DNA of 64,000 bases from Leptasterias polaris (Eukaryota > Echinodermata > Asteroidea > Forcipulatida > Asteriidae). A program made the translations under genes and the position numbers. How positions within the stretch are numbered: the stretch's first letter is position 1; every line of letters starts with the position of its first letter. Under the pieces are notes generated by a model. That model did no database searches and had not been told where the DNA came from. It saw only the letters and a program-made list of their open reading frames with translations. The stretch covers positions 11,780,001 through 11,844,000 of the forward strand of contig JAZGTN010000009.1 of NCBI GenBank assembly GCA_037783415.1. Direction: 5' to 3'. Below, in pieces: positions 31,306 through 43,104 of this stretch.

Positions 31306-32376
31306 CGAAAATGACAGAATGAAAATTTTCCAGTGCTTAAATGTCATGTCAAATTAACATAATGCATCAACTGATTCATTGCTTGCCGCAGTATTTCTGT
31401 CATTATCATCTTGCTGAAAGGAAAATTGCTTTTAGACATAATGAGAAATGAAACATATAAGCCACTTCCGGAATATTGAATTGCTTGTTGTTGGTAATAG
31501 ACTCTGTTTAATTAATTGCGATAACAAGTCAGCCATGAAGGTTGAGAATTTAATCCCTTTTTTAAGGGAAAAAAGGGCAATCTAGTTTCTAAGCTCTTGT
31601 CTTTGAATTGTCCAACGTTTGACAGCCAGTTGTGTTTTTATTTGTTATTTGTTGTATTGAAACACAAGTGGCTGAGCGTTCCATCCGACCGCTTGTTATA
31701 GTGTTTCATTTTAGGATATCGTTGGGGCGGTTCACTGATTGAACTTATTGAAAATTGATGTGGAAAATAACCTAAAAATTTTAATGTGCCAAATTAATTT
31801 GATTGTGTACAAAGTTGACATCAGTACTATTTGCATTAGAACCATTTAAAGGAATTTAATGTGTTTAGAACCCTGAAGTAATTAGGGCCACTGTCAGAAC
31901 ATGGTGATGTCGATTGTCTTAACCACATCGTTCACACTGCTCTGTTCATATGCGATGATATCCTAAGCTGGACCACGCCACTCGTCATAGAGGGGTTGTC
32001 AGTCAACAGGGGTCAATGATTTGATTAGGAGGGGGCAGGACAAAACTCTGTCAGCATCCTCTTTGTAAATCGGTTTGCCAATTGTCAATGGTAGATGAAA
32101 CCAATTATAAAACTTAATTAGTTAAGCAAACAAATAACCTGTAAAATCAACCCATGCTATGAGTTGCATGACATTGTTAACAATACATCTATTCAAGAAA
32201 ATCGTTGTGGGAAATGCAAAGCATACCCGTTTAACCTATATGCATAAAGCTTGATCCTTTCAACAGATGTAAAATGCAATGGAGTAAGACTATCTTGAAG
32301 GATTGGGTAAATTTATAATTTATGATAGAGTCATGCACTAATTAGTGGTTTTGCTGAGACAGCTACTGTTGTCACG
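31306..32376. other. Intergenic, no gene seen
   Basis: AT-rich sequence with no open frame that I can support and no recognised repeat. Confidence 0.5.
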
Positions 32377-32571
32377 TACGGAAGCCGGATAGTGCCAGGA
32401 GATAAGAAGTGAAATATATTTTTCATGAGCGCGAGAATATTTTGTTTGTACCATTTATCTGGCGGCCGCCACATATTATCTGGCGGCCGCCACATAATTA
32501 TCTGGCGGCCGCCACATATTATCACTTCAATTATTTCACTTCTTATTTTCTGGCACTATCCGGCTTCCGTA
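32377..32571. mobile_element. Palindromic MITE with three GGCGGCCGCC units in its loop
   Basis: The arms start tacggaagccggatagtgcc and end in the complement. GTCACG lies directly outside both ends (32371-32376 and 32572-32577), a probable target duplication. The loop holds three tandem 21-22 bp units, each built round the palindrome ggcggccgcc. Confidence 0.82.
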
Positions 32572-33085
32572 GTCACGTGCTTCCGCAGAGGGTTTTAAAC
32601 ATTTATCTGCAGTCTTTCAAATTGAAAATTAAATTTGATTAATATAATGACCACGTGACTATGGTATAAGCAAACATAAAATGGCACCGCGCATGACAGG
32701 AAATGTCAACACAGACAAAATACAACTCTTGGTGTACGAAGTTTGAAGGCAGGGTGTACTTTTGGCAATTACTCAAAGAGGGACGATAAGGGTTTACCTC
32801 AAGAACAATATTGGTGGTGTGGTTAATCGTTATTTACTTAAGTCGCTTCAGTTCTGAGGAATATTCTTATAATCATAGGTAAAAGAAGATTTAAACAAAC
32901 AATCAGTACACTAATATAATTAAGTGTGTTTTTTTGAAAATGATTTATTAGTTATTGTTCTGTTAGTGTTTATTAGACTGGATTGTACATCTTTTTACCA
33001 CTGTTAAAAATAAAAACGTTACCAGAGGAAATTCAAGCTCGATAAACCTGGAAATTTCATTGATGTGTCGTTAATTCGATTGCAG
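32572..33085. other. Intergenic, no gene seen
   Basis: AT-rich, with no open frame or recognised repeat worth listing. Confidence 0.45.
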
Positions 33086-33157
33086 AGGGTATTGAACAAT
33101 GCAGCACGGGTTCTGGGGCTATGACAAAAAGTATGAAAACTTAACCCAAAGAGAGAC

Positions 33158-33470
33158 CTATTAAGAACTCACTCCGCGGCAGTGAAGTTAATAACGAGAA
33201 GTCCCCTCGATCCACATAACGAAAGTAGTAGTCCCGGCCGATTTCCTACCTCGCGCCCAGGTAATAGTTAATAAGCAGGACAGTTCTTTTCAGAACTGAG
33301 AAGTCTCCCGAATTCCGAATAATCTACTCCGCGGCAGTAGAATAAATAGCAAGACAAGTTCTCAAAGAACAAACTCTAGGTATAGATATACACATGGTGT
33401 TACCGCAAACCAAATATACATTGATACCTCACCATGCAATGCCTCAAATCCCATATTAACCCAAAGTAGA
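33158..33470 (+). mobile_element. Penelope-like element end fragment, nested in the LINE relic
   Basis: It matches 57045-57300: aagaactcactccgcggcag, gccgatttcctacc, aataatctactccgcg, agacaagttctcaaagaac and cacatggtgttaccgcaaac. The second copy carries a hammerhead-like core at its start, which is why I assign it to Penelope-like elements. Confidence 0.6.
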
Positions 33471-33479
33471 GCCCCGAAA

Positions 33480-33716
33480 TGTCATGCCCCTCGACATGCT
33501 CACACACTCTCAAAAAAACCTGATAAGAATTGACCCGGATTATAGGTCCCATCAGGGGGACTGACTCATTCCCTGGTCAGGCTACCCGGAAAGTGGTTTA
33601 AAACAAATTAAATTTTAACTCAGATTCTGCGTAACTTTGACCAATTTACGGGTCATTTTGACCCGGATTCCGAGTCATACTGACCCAGAAACGGGTCAGA
33701 CCTCACGGGACCTGCA
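33480..33716. repeat. Unassigned repeat rich in GGGTCA/TGACCC
   Basis: It contains gacccggattataggtcc, acgggtcattttgacccgg and acccagaaacgggtcaga, all built on the same short inverted word. It lies between the Penelope-like fragment and the second LINE piece, so it was inserted with or after that fragment. Confidence 0.5.
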
Positions 33717-34086
33717 TCTTGGTCAATTCCTACCCGTATGTTTTTTTGAATTCAGACCGAAAAGGGGTTGATTTTAAGATCTTGACTTTAGGATACAAAT
33801 CACTTCATGACCTAGCACCAAGACTACACCAAGTACTTTCTCAAGATACAGCAGGCCAACTACCCGCTTCGTTCTGGCTCCTCACCAGTCTAGGGCCTTT
33901 TCCAAACCTCGGCTTAGGTTCCGTCTCTGGCTCCGGGCTTCGGTTGATCTTGGAAACACCGTGCAAAATGTACACTCTGCTCCAAGATTGACCAGGAAGC
34001 CCAAACCGAGGTTTAGAAAGAGGCCCCTGTTGATCCCAGGTCCAGGTGCAGTACGCTAATGACCGGGCCTTTTCACACATTAGACC

Positions 34087-34297
34087 TGGTTCCAATTTCA
34101 GAGAGCTGCTTAAGCACAAAAAGTAGCTAAGCACAAAAAGTAGCTAAGCACAACAAAATGTCGCTAACCAGAATAAGGTTACCAGCCAAACTACCATGTC
34201 TCAAGTGCAATTTGTGACTGGTATCCTGCTCATTTCTGCTTAGCAGACAATTGTTAAGCAAAATTGTCTGCTTAGGCAGCTCTATGAAAATTGGCCC
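34087..34297. mobile_element. MITE splitting the LINE relic
   Basis: It begins ggttccaatttcagagagct, then gcttaagca, and ends in the near complement gcttaggcagctctatgaaa then attggcc. It has short internal tandem copies of cacaaaaagtagctaag. Confidence 0.68.
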
Positions 34298-34440
34298 TGT
34301 TCTCTGGCATAAACTACCAGATTCTTACTGGAACATGTTTTCTCTGCCATAGTAAAATTGAAAACAGAATTGAAGAGATGCTCTTCTCACAGGAATACTG
34401 TGTCTATATAGTTCCTTATAGTAATTTTGTTAGTGCTTTC

Positions 34441-35849
34441 TATTCATAATCATTGTACATCTATACGGCTGTTGTGCCATTAGTTATTTGTAGATGCACG
34501 TAAACTATATAGCTCTGAGGGGAAAAAAGTCAATTAAGTATTTCAAGCTCGTTGAGTTGGAGCTCTGAGCCTTGACAATGGTTTAATGGCCCATAATTCC
34601 TAAACCATATTATCATTGTTTCGTTAATTTAATTCCAGACGACTTTCGTGGCCTTGGAACCGCAGTTCGGTTTTTAGCTGGAGCCTGTATGCCGATGTTT
34701 CGAAAAAGCCCTTTTACAGACTTGTACATGTCCAGATGCAATGGAGCTTTAGTACGTGTCTAGTTCGCTACATACACAATTATAATGCAATGCTATTTCC
34801 AAATATTTTAGGGGTACCAGTTTATTGTTCCCGTTCAGCATCTTTGTTGGCTCTCATGATCATAACTATCGAAACCCAAAGGCTATCATTGGCCAAGGTC
34901 TATTTAACCTGATTTACTTTCTTAGTCGTTTGCTAAGTTGATGATTTTAATGCAGTTCCGATTTTAATATGTGCATTTTTGTAAGCCTGAATCTTGCCGT
35001 GTTGAAGGTTCCTGGCTTCTGTTTGTTCTGTATTGTTTTAAAGTTATCTTAGCTCTTAAATTTGCCCCTCTGTTGTTTAACTTCTGCTGTGCCGTGCTGT
35101 AATCCTTTGTGCATATTTTGGTTGTTTTGCATCCTACTTTTGTGATGTGAAACATTGTTTTGTTATTTTTCGTCTAACCTTGATTTTTGTTTCTGTCTTT
35201 CACTCAGTTTGTTTTATTTTATTTGTTATTCATGGCTTTTCTTATTGCTCTGTATTTTACTATTTTACTAGTTTACTACTTTACTATTTTAATTGTTATG
35301 TTTGTATACAGGGCCCTTAGGAATAGCAGTCGTAAAACATTATGTGCTACCCTGTCTTAATAAGTCAAAAAGTACTTTTGTCCCGCATGTTGTTGCAGCT
35401 GAGCCGCTTGGTAACATTACACTGCATTTGTGTAGTGCACCCCTTCCGCCACGTAAGCAAACACTATGCACTCATCCAGTTTCATGTCGAAGCAACATCC
35501 TCATTTGAAAATCATCCTTGTCTAGTTCCATCTGCCACGAAAATGAATACTACTATTTGACTCAACTATAATTTCCTGCTTGCGAACTATTTTATTATTA
35601 TCACAAATATTAAAGCTTCATTTCCTTATGGTACGAAGTCCCCCCCCCCCAGCCCTGTCTTAGCCCCTCCTCCTCCTCCTGTAAGCCCTTAAACTTGAAT
35701 ATCTCCCAATAAATATATATCAATAAGGTGGTCTAAAATTAGATACGGACAATGACTTGAGTATAAATGCGTTTTTGGCCCAATTAAAGAAATTTAAAAC
35801 TGGGACAGGGTCTTACTGTCGTATCGTCTTGCCGGAATTCACAGGAAAC
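34441..35849. other. Intergenic, no gene seen
   Basis: AT-rich with pyrimidine-rich stretches. Short open frames near 34964-35560 lack splice sites or family resemblance. Confidence 0.5.
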
Positions 35850-35850
35850 T

Positions 35851-36160
35851 ATGGTGGCTCTGAATGGACACAAACATATATATTTACGTGAATATTGAAG
35901 TAAGTATTATTTTACGTAAATATTTGCAAGTTAGGGCACAAATAATTTTGAATATTTACGTGGATACTAACGTAAATATGTGCGTGTTGGGGCACAATTC
36001 GTGAATGTTTACGTGAATATTTACGTAAATATTCGCGACACAATCATAATCGCAAATATTTACGTTAATAATTTACGTGAACATTTGCTATTTGGGGCGA
36101 AAAAAGTAAAAATTTACTTAAATATATATATATGTTAAATGTCCCTTCAGGGCCACCATA
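35851..36160. mobile_element. hAT-like MITE, 310 bp
   Basis: It starts atggtggctctgaatggaca and ends gtcccttcagggccaccat, inverted repeats shared with 45049-45220. The body is made of tatttacgtgaatattyg-type units in both orientations. The flanks aggaaact and aggaagaa could be a decayed 8-bp target duplication. Confidence 0.78.
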
Positions 36161-36899
36161 GGAAGAAAGTCCATGTGACACATGGTGACTGATATTTAAG
36201 AAGTTACCTTTGCCTTCTTTCTTTGAGTTTGTGGTGAGTTGATGACGTGCCGGCTTGGCCTGTTATAGCAAGATTCGATGTCATAGACAGCTGGCAACAT
36301 CTTAATCGTTGACAGCTCGGGAGAGAAGGAGGTGTGAGCAAATCTTACGTCATCATCTCATTTGCATAACTCAAACGGGAATAATTATCTAAAAACAATT
36401 GCCAAACAAATTAAAATACTATTTACAATCATGAGCTGACGTAAACATTTATACATATTTATCGTACGCACGGGAATAAAACCCGGAAGATATCCTGCGA
36501 TGTCATTTGCGACTCACAATTTAGAGGGGGGGGGGGGGGGGGGGGGGGGGGGTGATATAGGATCCCCCAGCCCATTACTTGTCAGCAATGAGCCATCAGA
36601 AACCATCATTTAAAACCAATGTTTCGCCCGCACTAACGACAATTCCATCTGCCATTTATTACCAATGCCGTTATTGTGTTGCACATAATGGTGGATTGGG
36701 CTTTAGGTCTGCAGTGCCTCATTACAATATAATACTGAAAATACGTTTGATCAACACCCCCCCCCCACTACCACACCCCGCCCCCTCTCCGTTTTCAACA
36801 CAGATCTACGCCTGCCCCAATAATCTTCTGACAATGATGTCGCCTGGTAAATGTGCCACCATTGTGTCCAACCTGGTTTCTCCTATCAGGATGTTTGAG
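36161..36899. other. Intergenic with long poly-G tract
   Basis: A run of roughly 30 G lies at 36523-36552. A 123-codon open frame at 36579-36950 is P/T-rich, has no recognisable domain and overlaps a LINE relic, so I do not call it a gene. Confidence 0.5.
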
Positions 36900-37210
36900 T
36901 GTGAAAACAAAGTTCTTCTTCTTCTCACCCATACACTCTTGCTTTGCTGAGAAGTAGAACAAAGAGCAATTCTAATAGCTTTATTCCGCGTACTGCATCT
37001 CTTTGGAACTCTGTGCCTAGTGCATGTTTCGCTCCATCCTACAATCTCTTTTGCAGAGGAATATCAATTACAACCTTCAGCTCCCCCGAGTTATTTTCAT
37101 CTTAAACACTCTCTGCTTGTAGCCATTTATACCAAGAGTTAACCTTGTTTGAGAACTTCCATTACAAATTACTTTAACAACCTGCACCGCACGAAGCACT
37201 GCATCTCCAG
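36900..37210 (+). pseudogene. LINE reverse-transcriptase tail relic
   Basis: The plus strand reads IPRTASLWNSVPSACFAPSY after upstream stops. This is a standard C-terminal phrase of non-LTR reverse-transcriptase ORFs. A second copy is at 53225-53540 in the same orientation. Confidence 0.7.
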
Positions 37211-37430
37211 TGTGTACTCTAATATTCAGCCATTTCTAGGTCATGTATGTAAAAAATAATAATAATACACAAGCTGTTTTTCCTGGTTGGTCGACCATCT
37301 TAAAAATAATGAGCAGTCATGGTAAAATGTTGTGTTCTTGTTGGCTTAACTCCAGCAGAATCACTGATGCAATATCTGTGTGGCATTTACATAATGTTAT
37401 GTTTACTTTCTAGTCAGTTCTTAAAGGCAC

Positions 37431-37796
37431 TGTACACGTTTGGTATTTACTCAAAATATATATTAGCATAAAAACTTACTTGGTAACGAGCAACGGAGAG
37501 CTGTTGATAGTATAAAACATTGTGAGAAACGACTCCCTCTGAAGTAACGTAGTTTTTGAGAACGAGGTAATTTCTCACTAAAATAATAAAAGACTTCTGG
37601 CCAGAAGCCTTTTATTCCTATCTGAAAGCACACTAATTTGTACAATAAGGGTGTTTTTTCTTTCATCATTTTCTTGCAATTTCAATGACCAATTGAACCC
37701 AAATTTTCACAGGCTTGTTATTTTATGCATATGTTGGGATACACCAAGTGAGAATACTGGTCTTTGACAATTACAAAACGTGTTCAGTGCCTTTAA
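37431..37796. mobile_element. TTAA MITE, family 1, inverted orientation
   Basis: It starts ttaaaggcactgtacacgtt and ends aacgtgttcagtgcctttaa. The body is the reverse complement of 29482-29857. Confidence 0.85.
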
Positions 37797-38163
37797 AGAG
37801 GGGCTTCAAGCTAAAATTTAGTTTTGTGATGCACTCATTTAAAAAAAAAGAGTCCTTGTGAAACGGGGGCAAAGAGGAATTGCCGCGTCAATCAAAAGGT
37901 CAAACTCAAAGTATTTTTAATAGAATATCATCACAGTTTAGGAATGAACTAAAACTCTTCGGTACAAGAATGTGCACAGGCCCCTACCGTTTTTAGGACG
38001 CGAGATTGTTGATAAAATTTGCACTGGAAGGGCATCAAACACATGGCATTTGACACCATTTTAATGTGACGTTAGAGACTTATATTTTTCCCACTTTCAT
38101 AGGGAGTCTATCTGTTGGAAAACGAGTGCAACACAAAACTGAATTTGACCTTGTTATCCTTCT
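37797..38163. repeat. Spacer shared with 55196-55424 (inverted)
   Basis: It contains ttgataaaatttgcactgga, catcaaacacatggcatttg and ctttcatagggagtcta, and the complements of all three occur in the same relative order at 55240-55390. It travels with the adjacent TTAA MITE. Confidence 0.7.
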
Positions 38164-38518
38164 TTAAAGGTATTATACAGGATTGGCAGAGCTGACAAAA
38201 TAATCACAGACAGTGTTCATGTTTTGTGTAATCAACCACATACATGAAATAACAAACCTGTGAGCTCAATTGGTCATCGAGATCACGAGAAAATAGTGAA
38301 AAAAGACCTTATGTGTTTTCTGTTTTTCAAACATGGAGTTTATTATCGCGCGCGATAAAAACTATTGTTTTACTCATTTCTCAGAAACGATAGCATTTCA
38401 GGCAGAAATATTTTAAGGAACCCTTTCTACCATTACTTACTTTAAATCATGCAAGTTATGTGTGAATCTGTGAACATTTGTGTTTTTCGATCTTACCAAT
38501 CGTGTACAGGGCCTTTAA
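38164..38518. mobile_element. TTAA MITE, family 3
   Basis: It starts ttaaaggtattatacaggat and ends atcgtgtacagggcctttaa. It contains the short palindrome tatcgcgcgcgata near 38344. Its relatives are 54844-55195 (inverted) and partial copies at 15922 and 55425. Confidence 0.82.
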
Positions 38519-39108
38519 GTATTGGTTTGGCCGTACGACAATTAGCTCTGTTTGCGGAGTATAGAATGGGTTATTTGCATAATTACGAGATGGCGCGTTC
38601 GAGTGTTCGCGGCAAACAAGGGAACCACACTGTTAAAACAAAGATAGGTTTCAAGTTGAATGTATTGCCTCGTGTATTGAGATACCTACCGGAGCTGTAT
38701 ACATTGAAATATTTGCATTAATTTGCGTATTTTTTTCACTCATGGCTAAACATTTGTGCATTAAACAGTAAAAAGTTATTACCATGATTTTAATTTGATA
38801 ATAATAATAATAATAATAATAATAGCTAGAAATTCAGTTTTCGTTCGAAACGACTACACAGGGGTTTTGGATTAAGATTCACGTGTTAACTTGCAGAAAG
38901 AATTGTATAATATCAAAATAAACGAAAGAACTAACTCTTTATTTGAGCTTCCTGTTTGAACTGGAATGCAAGATCAAATAGGGTTATGGATTATAATGAA
39001 ATGTTCATTGGTTATTCTCTTCAACTTTAAACAACAACAACATCAACAGCAACAACAAAAACAACAAAAACGGTGATGTGTGGGTTCTTCTTTGGAAAGG
39101 AGAATCCT

Positions 39109-39350
39109 AAAGGCATGGTAAACTTTAAACAGTTGTCAAAGACCAATATACCAACTTGGTTTATCACATATGCATAAAATAACAAACACGTGAAAATTTG
39201 GGCTCAATAGGTCTTCAAAGTTGCAAGAAAATAAAGAAAGAAAAACACCTTTGTTGCATAGAATGCCGTGTGCTTTCAGATGCCTGAGAAAGGCTTCATG
39301 CCTATTTTCAGATTATAATTTTGGGGTGCAAAACTACCTTCTTCTCTAAA
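39109..39350. mobile_element. Truncated TTAA MITE, family 1
   Basis: The left half of family 1 (gtcaaagaccaatatacc, catatgcataaaataaca, gtgctttcagatgcctga) stops where the 66-bp tandem repeat begins. Confidence 0.7.
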
Positions 39351-39365
39351 ACTACATACAAAGGT

Positions 39366-39557
39366 GCAACATTAATGGGTCTCAACTCAGAAACTTCAGA
39401 ATTTCAGTTTATCTTATTGGTAGATTCGTGTGCAACATTAATGGGTCTCAACTCAGAAACTTCAGAATTTCAGTTTACCTTATTGGTAGATTCGTGTGCA
39501 ACATTAATGGGTCTCAACTCAGAAACTTCAGAATTTCAGTTTACCTTATTGGTAGAT
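39366..39557. repeat. 66-bp tandem repeat, 2.9 copies, open in one frame
   Basis: The units start at 39366, 39432 and 39498 and differ at one or two bases, so the array is young. The unit length is a multiple of three and one plus frame stays open, repeating ATLMGLNSETSEFQF, but there is no sign it is a gene. Confidence 0.92.
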
Positions 39558-39562
39558 AAGGA

Positions 39563-39919
39563 GTGTCGTGGCCGAGGGGATAAGAGCACCGAACTCAAGC
39601 TCTTGTGTTTCTGTTCAGCAGAGTGTGGGTTCGAGTCCCGGTCGTGACACTTGTGTCCCTGAGCAAGACACTTAACTATAATTGCTTCTCTCCACCCAGG
39701 GGTAAAATGGGTACCTGTGAGGGCAGAGATGGTTCTTGTGATTGATTTAGCTTAGTAGCGCATATATTGCAGCACAGGCTGTATACTCCCCAGGGAGCTG
39801 AGATGGTTTAAGGAATGAAATAAATGGCCCAGTGACCAGGGGTAATAATGTTAAGAAGCGCTTTGAGACGCCCTTGGGTGTGATAAAGCGCGATATAAAT
39901 CCATATTATTATTATTATT
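39563..39919 (+). repeat. tRNA-derived SINE, Leu(CAA)-like head
   Basis: A box TGGCCGAGGGG at 39569-39579 and B box GGTTCGAGTCC at 39628-39638. The anticodon-loop position reads ctcaagc (CAA). A body follows, ending gcgctttgagacgcc, gataaagcgcgatataaat and an (att)n tail. It lies directly after the 66-bp array. Same family as 43105-43525. Confidence 0.85.
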
Positions 39920-40490
39920 CGTGTGCTGTATAAGACTACTGGTATGATTTGGGGTTCAGGATGGTTTGATAGAAAAAGATTGTCATCAACAGCCGGTGGT
40001 TTGACAACAAACAATTTTTATTGCATCAGAAATAATAAACAATCGCGAACTTCCACCGACACAAGCCCCAATAAAATAAATACATTGTAACCCTTTGACC
40101 CCATCAGCAGACTGAGTCAAATCTTATGACGTTTACAAGTCTGATTTATAACCGGTATTATAAAAGATAGCTACAATCAAAGTCAGCTGTGAAAGTTTCA
40201 GTTGAAAATGCATCACTTGTTGAGAACATAGCAATACTGTCAAGGTATTCTCACTAAGAAAGTTAACGTCGATTCCATCCACGCTTAGCGAGGTGACGGC
40301 GGGTACCAACCGTTACAAACGTTTTGTTTTGTTGTTAGGAATTGTGGACTATACATTTAGCATTCCACTGTCCTCCCTTCACTTAACTTCGTGGCAATGC
40401 TGCACTTTGCATTCGGTGTCCTTTCGCTTGAAAATCCATCATACGTATCAATTAAGTGTTCTACAGTATTTATATAATTATGTTCAGCAA
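39920..40490. other. Intergenic, no gene seen
   Basis: Nothing supportable beyond AT-rich sequence. Confidence 0.4.
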
Positions 40491-40660
40491 TGTGGTATAT
40501 CCATGTTCCGTTGAGCTCTGTTGATCTAGTAACCGGAAATGTCCGGGACCGGAGACCGGAGAACACTGAGCCAGAAGCCGCCATGTCCTTCCGCCGTGCC
40601 ATAGCTACTCATTGCCCATTAACAGCTGCTCATGGACTCGGTGAAACCGAAACACGCTTT
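40490..40660. promoter_or_regulatory. Possible promoter / first exon, orientation uncertain
   Basis: A locally GC-rich patch with an ETS-like accggaaat, and gccgccATGtcc, a strong plus-strand start context at 40583. The minus strand reads gacATGGCGGC, a YY1-like start context. The plus frame is MSFRRAIATHCPLTAAHGL with a possible donor (ctcg/gtgaaa at 40640-40641). I cannot connect it to further exons. Confidence 0.25.
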
Positions 40661-40778
40661 GATGTTTTCACTCAATGCAGCGTTTCTACCTTTGTATGTG
40701 TTTGGAATATTAAAGTGGGGTTTTTTACAGTAAAACGCAAATCACAAAAGAAGAGAAGTTCGCGTTAATCTCGCTTTA

Positions 40779-41037
40779 TGTCCCTCAATGAAATGGTTAG
40801 AGTGCAAGACTTGCAATCCCAAGGTTGTGGGTTCGAATCCAGCCAAGCTAACCGCTGATTTCACAATGACTGGAATAAGTTTTGTTGTCTAGTTACATTA
40901 CTATTTATTTATTTGTGGAGTTCATAATCACAGACGTTAAACCAATGTCTGTATGAGAGGGATTGGCTGTTGCCAGCCTGACATTTATATCCCCTTGTGG
41001 GAGCTTGGCCGTGGAAAGATCATCTAAACAAACAAAG
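40779..41037 (+). repeat. tRNA-derived SINE, second family
   Basis: A-box-like TGGTTAGAGTGC at 40794-40805 and B box GGTTCGAATCC at 40830-40840. The body differs from the Leu-type SINEs and ends in an aaacaaacaaagaaag tail. Confidence 0.65.
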
Positions 41038-41168
41038 AAAGAAACAGAATGAAGACAATTGAAACAAAATATCTCCACGGAGGAATGCTTAGGGCGTAAC
41101 GGGGCACAATCCCCAAGGCGGTAAGTGGTCTAATTACGTCACAACATATTTTGGAGAGAATAGCAAGG

Positions 41169-41535
41169 TTTAAATACATGATATCCTTTTTGGTAATTGT
41201 CAAAGACCAGTATTCTCACATGGTGCATCAACCATACTATGCATAAAATAACAAACCTGTGAAAATGTGACCTCTTGGTCATTTGCAAGAAAACAGTCAA
41301 AGAAAAAACACCGTGTTGCATAGGGGGGTGAGTTGGGTGCTTTTAGATGCCTCAAAAAGGCTTCATGTCTTTGGGGTGAAAAAATACCTCTTTCTGTAAA
41401 ATTACATTACTTCAAAGGGTGTCCTTTTTTTTTTTACAATATTTTATAGTATCAATAGCTCTCCAGTGCTCTACCAAGTGAGTTTTATGATCATTAATAT
41501 TTGGAGTAATTACCAAAGGTATACCCTCCGTTTAA
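41169..41535. mobile_element. Diverged TTAA MITE, family 1
   Basis: Family-1 body (ttggtaattgtcaaagacca, aaaataacaaacctgtgaaa, ttagatgcctc) with TTAA at both ends; the terminal repeats have drifted. Confidence 0.72.
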
Positions 41536-42069
41536 CAATAATTGAAACTTTATGGCTTTATTGATAGAGCAAATGCTTTATTTTAGGGAGTTTCGTTTCT
41601 CATTAAGTTACGTTAATATAAAACTAAAGAAGTGGGCTATTACAGTGGAGGTCAACGCACTATTTAAAACTTTAGGAAGTTAAACTTGGCTAAAAGGCAA
41701 AGCACATGAACACACCCCCTTCTCCCCTCCCCCACGCTTCAATCATAATTTATAAAGAAGATTTTGACAAAACCCAAGTGTGATGTAAAGACTACTGCGT
41801 ACTCTGATAAAAATAAGTGAATTGGTCTCCTGAATTCGTCTTTGCGTCTTCCCGTCTTGTCACCGAGCCACCTGCTTCTTCAACGGAAATGCCGGTACAC
41901 TCGCCTGGACAGGACAGCATGCGGCTAGCGTCTGAAGACGGTATACAAGTGCGATTGGCAGGAAATTACGTCATTCCTGGTCGATATTCAAAGAGTGGTA
42001 CAACATTTTATTGGAAAATACTAAATTCATTAAAAATTACGTTATTTACAAGTGAGATAATAAGAATTA
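41536..42069. other. Intergenic, no gene seen
   Basis: Open frame 41817-42095 on plus has no splice support or recognisable domain. Confidence 0.4.
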
Positions 42070-42245
42070 GCCGTTGCAAACTGCTTACCAATTAAAAGGA
42101 CATTATGCTTTATAAGTGCACAAAATAGTTAGTGTCCTGACGTTTCGACCTAGCAGAGCTTTTCTTGAAGACTAAAAGAACGTTATTTACAAATGGCATA
42201 TTATATAATTTGGCTTATTTTCGACGTTTCGTCAGTATGCGTAGG
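42070..42245 (-). mobile_element. Penelope-like end fragment (tentative)
   Basis: Homologous to 18008-18135. On the minus strand GGTCGAAACGTCAGGAC resembles the 3' half of a hammerhead core found in Penelope-like elements, and a second GAAACGTCG lies near 42220. Confidence 0.45.
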
Positions 42246-43104
42246 GCCAAAAGGGTTTTAGGATTTCTTGTTATATTCCTTTTGTGTGGCCCGCACCTTG
42301 AGTCGCCTTCTGTGCCTTGTAATGGGCAACTTCCATAAAAATATTAATAATAGTAACAATATAAAAAACAATGCCCCTGGTTGTTTGCTGGAAACTGTTT
42401 AGTGTTACGGATAATTATTATAACTCATGGTAACACCGGCTATATGATTGATTTATTTATTTATTTATTTATTTCAGTTTTTCTTTATTATTACATGGAA
42501 TTATCATTATAAACATTAAAGAGGCAAACGTTTCAAGGAATACGGCACAAAGTAAATGAACTATTTTATGTATCCCTTTATCGTGGGCCTACCTTGTAAT
42601 TTCTCTTGAAAAATAAGTCTGATCAAGAAAATTACTACATATTTTTATGAAGACCATAGAAATACAATACGGAGAATGTTAATAGATCAATGTTCGTATT
42701 AAGTCAGCCGTGAACGCCCTCTATGTCAACCGTTGACGTCGTTTTTATTTTCTGTTGTTGCAATTGAAATGAGTAATGGTGATCGGAGGCGTCTTCGTAT
42801 ACCATTTTCAACAGCATTCCAGACTCAATGCAGGTTTGGTACTGTCATACCCACTCTTTATAATACGTGAGCTTTTAAATTGAAATTGAGTGAAATTGAT
42901 TTGTTTTCTTCTTTTTTCTGTATTTGCTGCTCCGGTAGTCGGAACAGCTATTGTATTCGTTAAGATTTGTATTTGTTTTTCTTCTTCTTATTCTTTCCTT
43001 TCGACAAAATCCCATTTGATTTGTACACGCAGTTCGTGACCCCCTAAAGTCATACTTGGCTTGATACGAAAGAGTATCATATCATCATATCAAAGCTTAC
43101 GTGG
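42246..43104. other. Intergenic, no gene seen
   Basis: Contains an (attt)n run near 42452-42474. No coding signal. Confidence 0.45.

Larger units (their letters stand above)
33086..34440 (+). pseudogene. LINE reverse-transcriptase C-terminal relic, interrupted
   Basis: The first piece (33086-33123) reads IRLQRVLNNAARVLGL and then a stop. The second (about 33758-33840) reads DFKILTLGYKSLHDLAPRL. The third (about 34306-34380) reads WHKLPDSYWNMFSLP and, in another frame, KLKTELKRC. In that order they are the usual C-terminal end of CR1/L2-type reverse-transcriptase ORFs. The gaps are filled by a Penelope-like fragment and a MITE, so the relic is older than both. Confidence 0.72.

Noticed and set aside
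36579..36950. 123-codon open frame as a gene
   Set aside because: Proline/threonine-rich low complexity next to a poly-G run and overlapping a LINE relic; no domain or splice support.
39564..39650. Functional tRNA-Leu gene
   Set aside because: A and B boxes are good, but a long SINE body and (att)n tail follow and a second copy exists at 43105; it is a SINE head.
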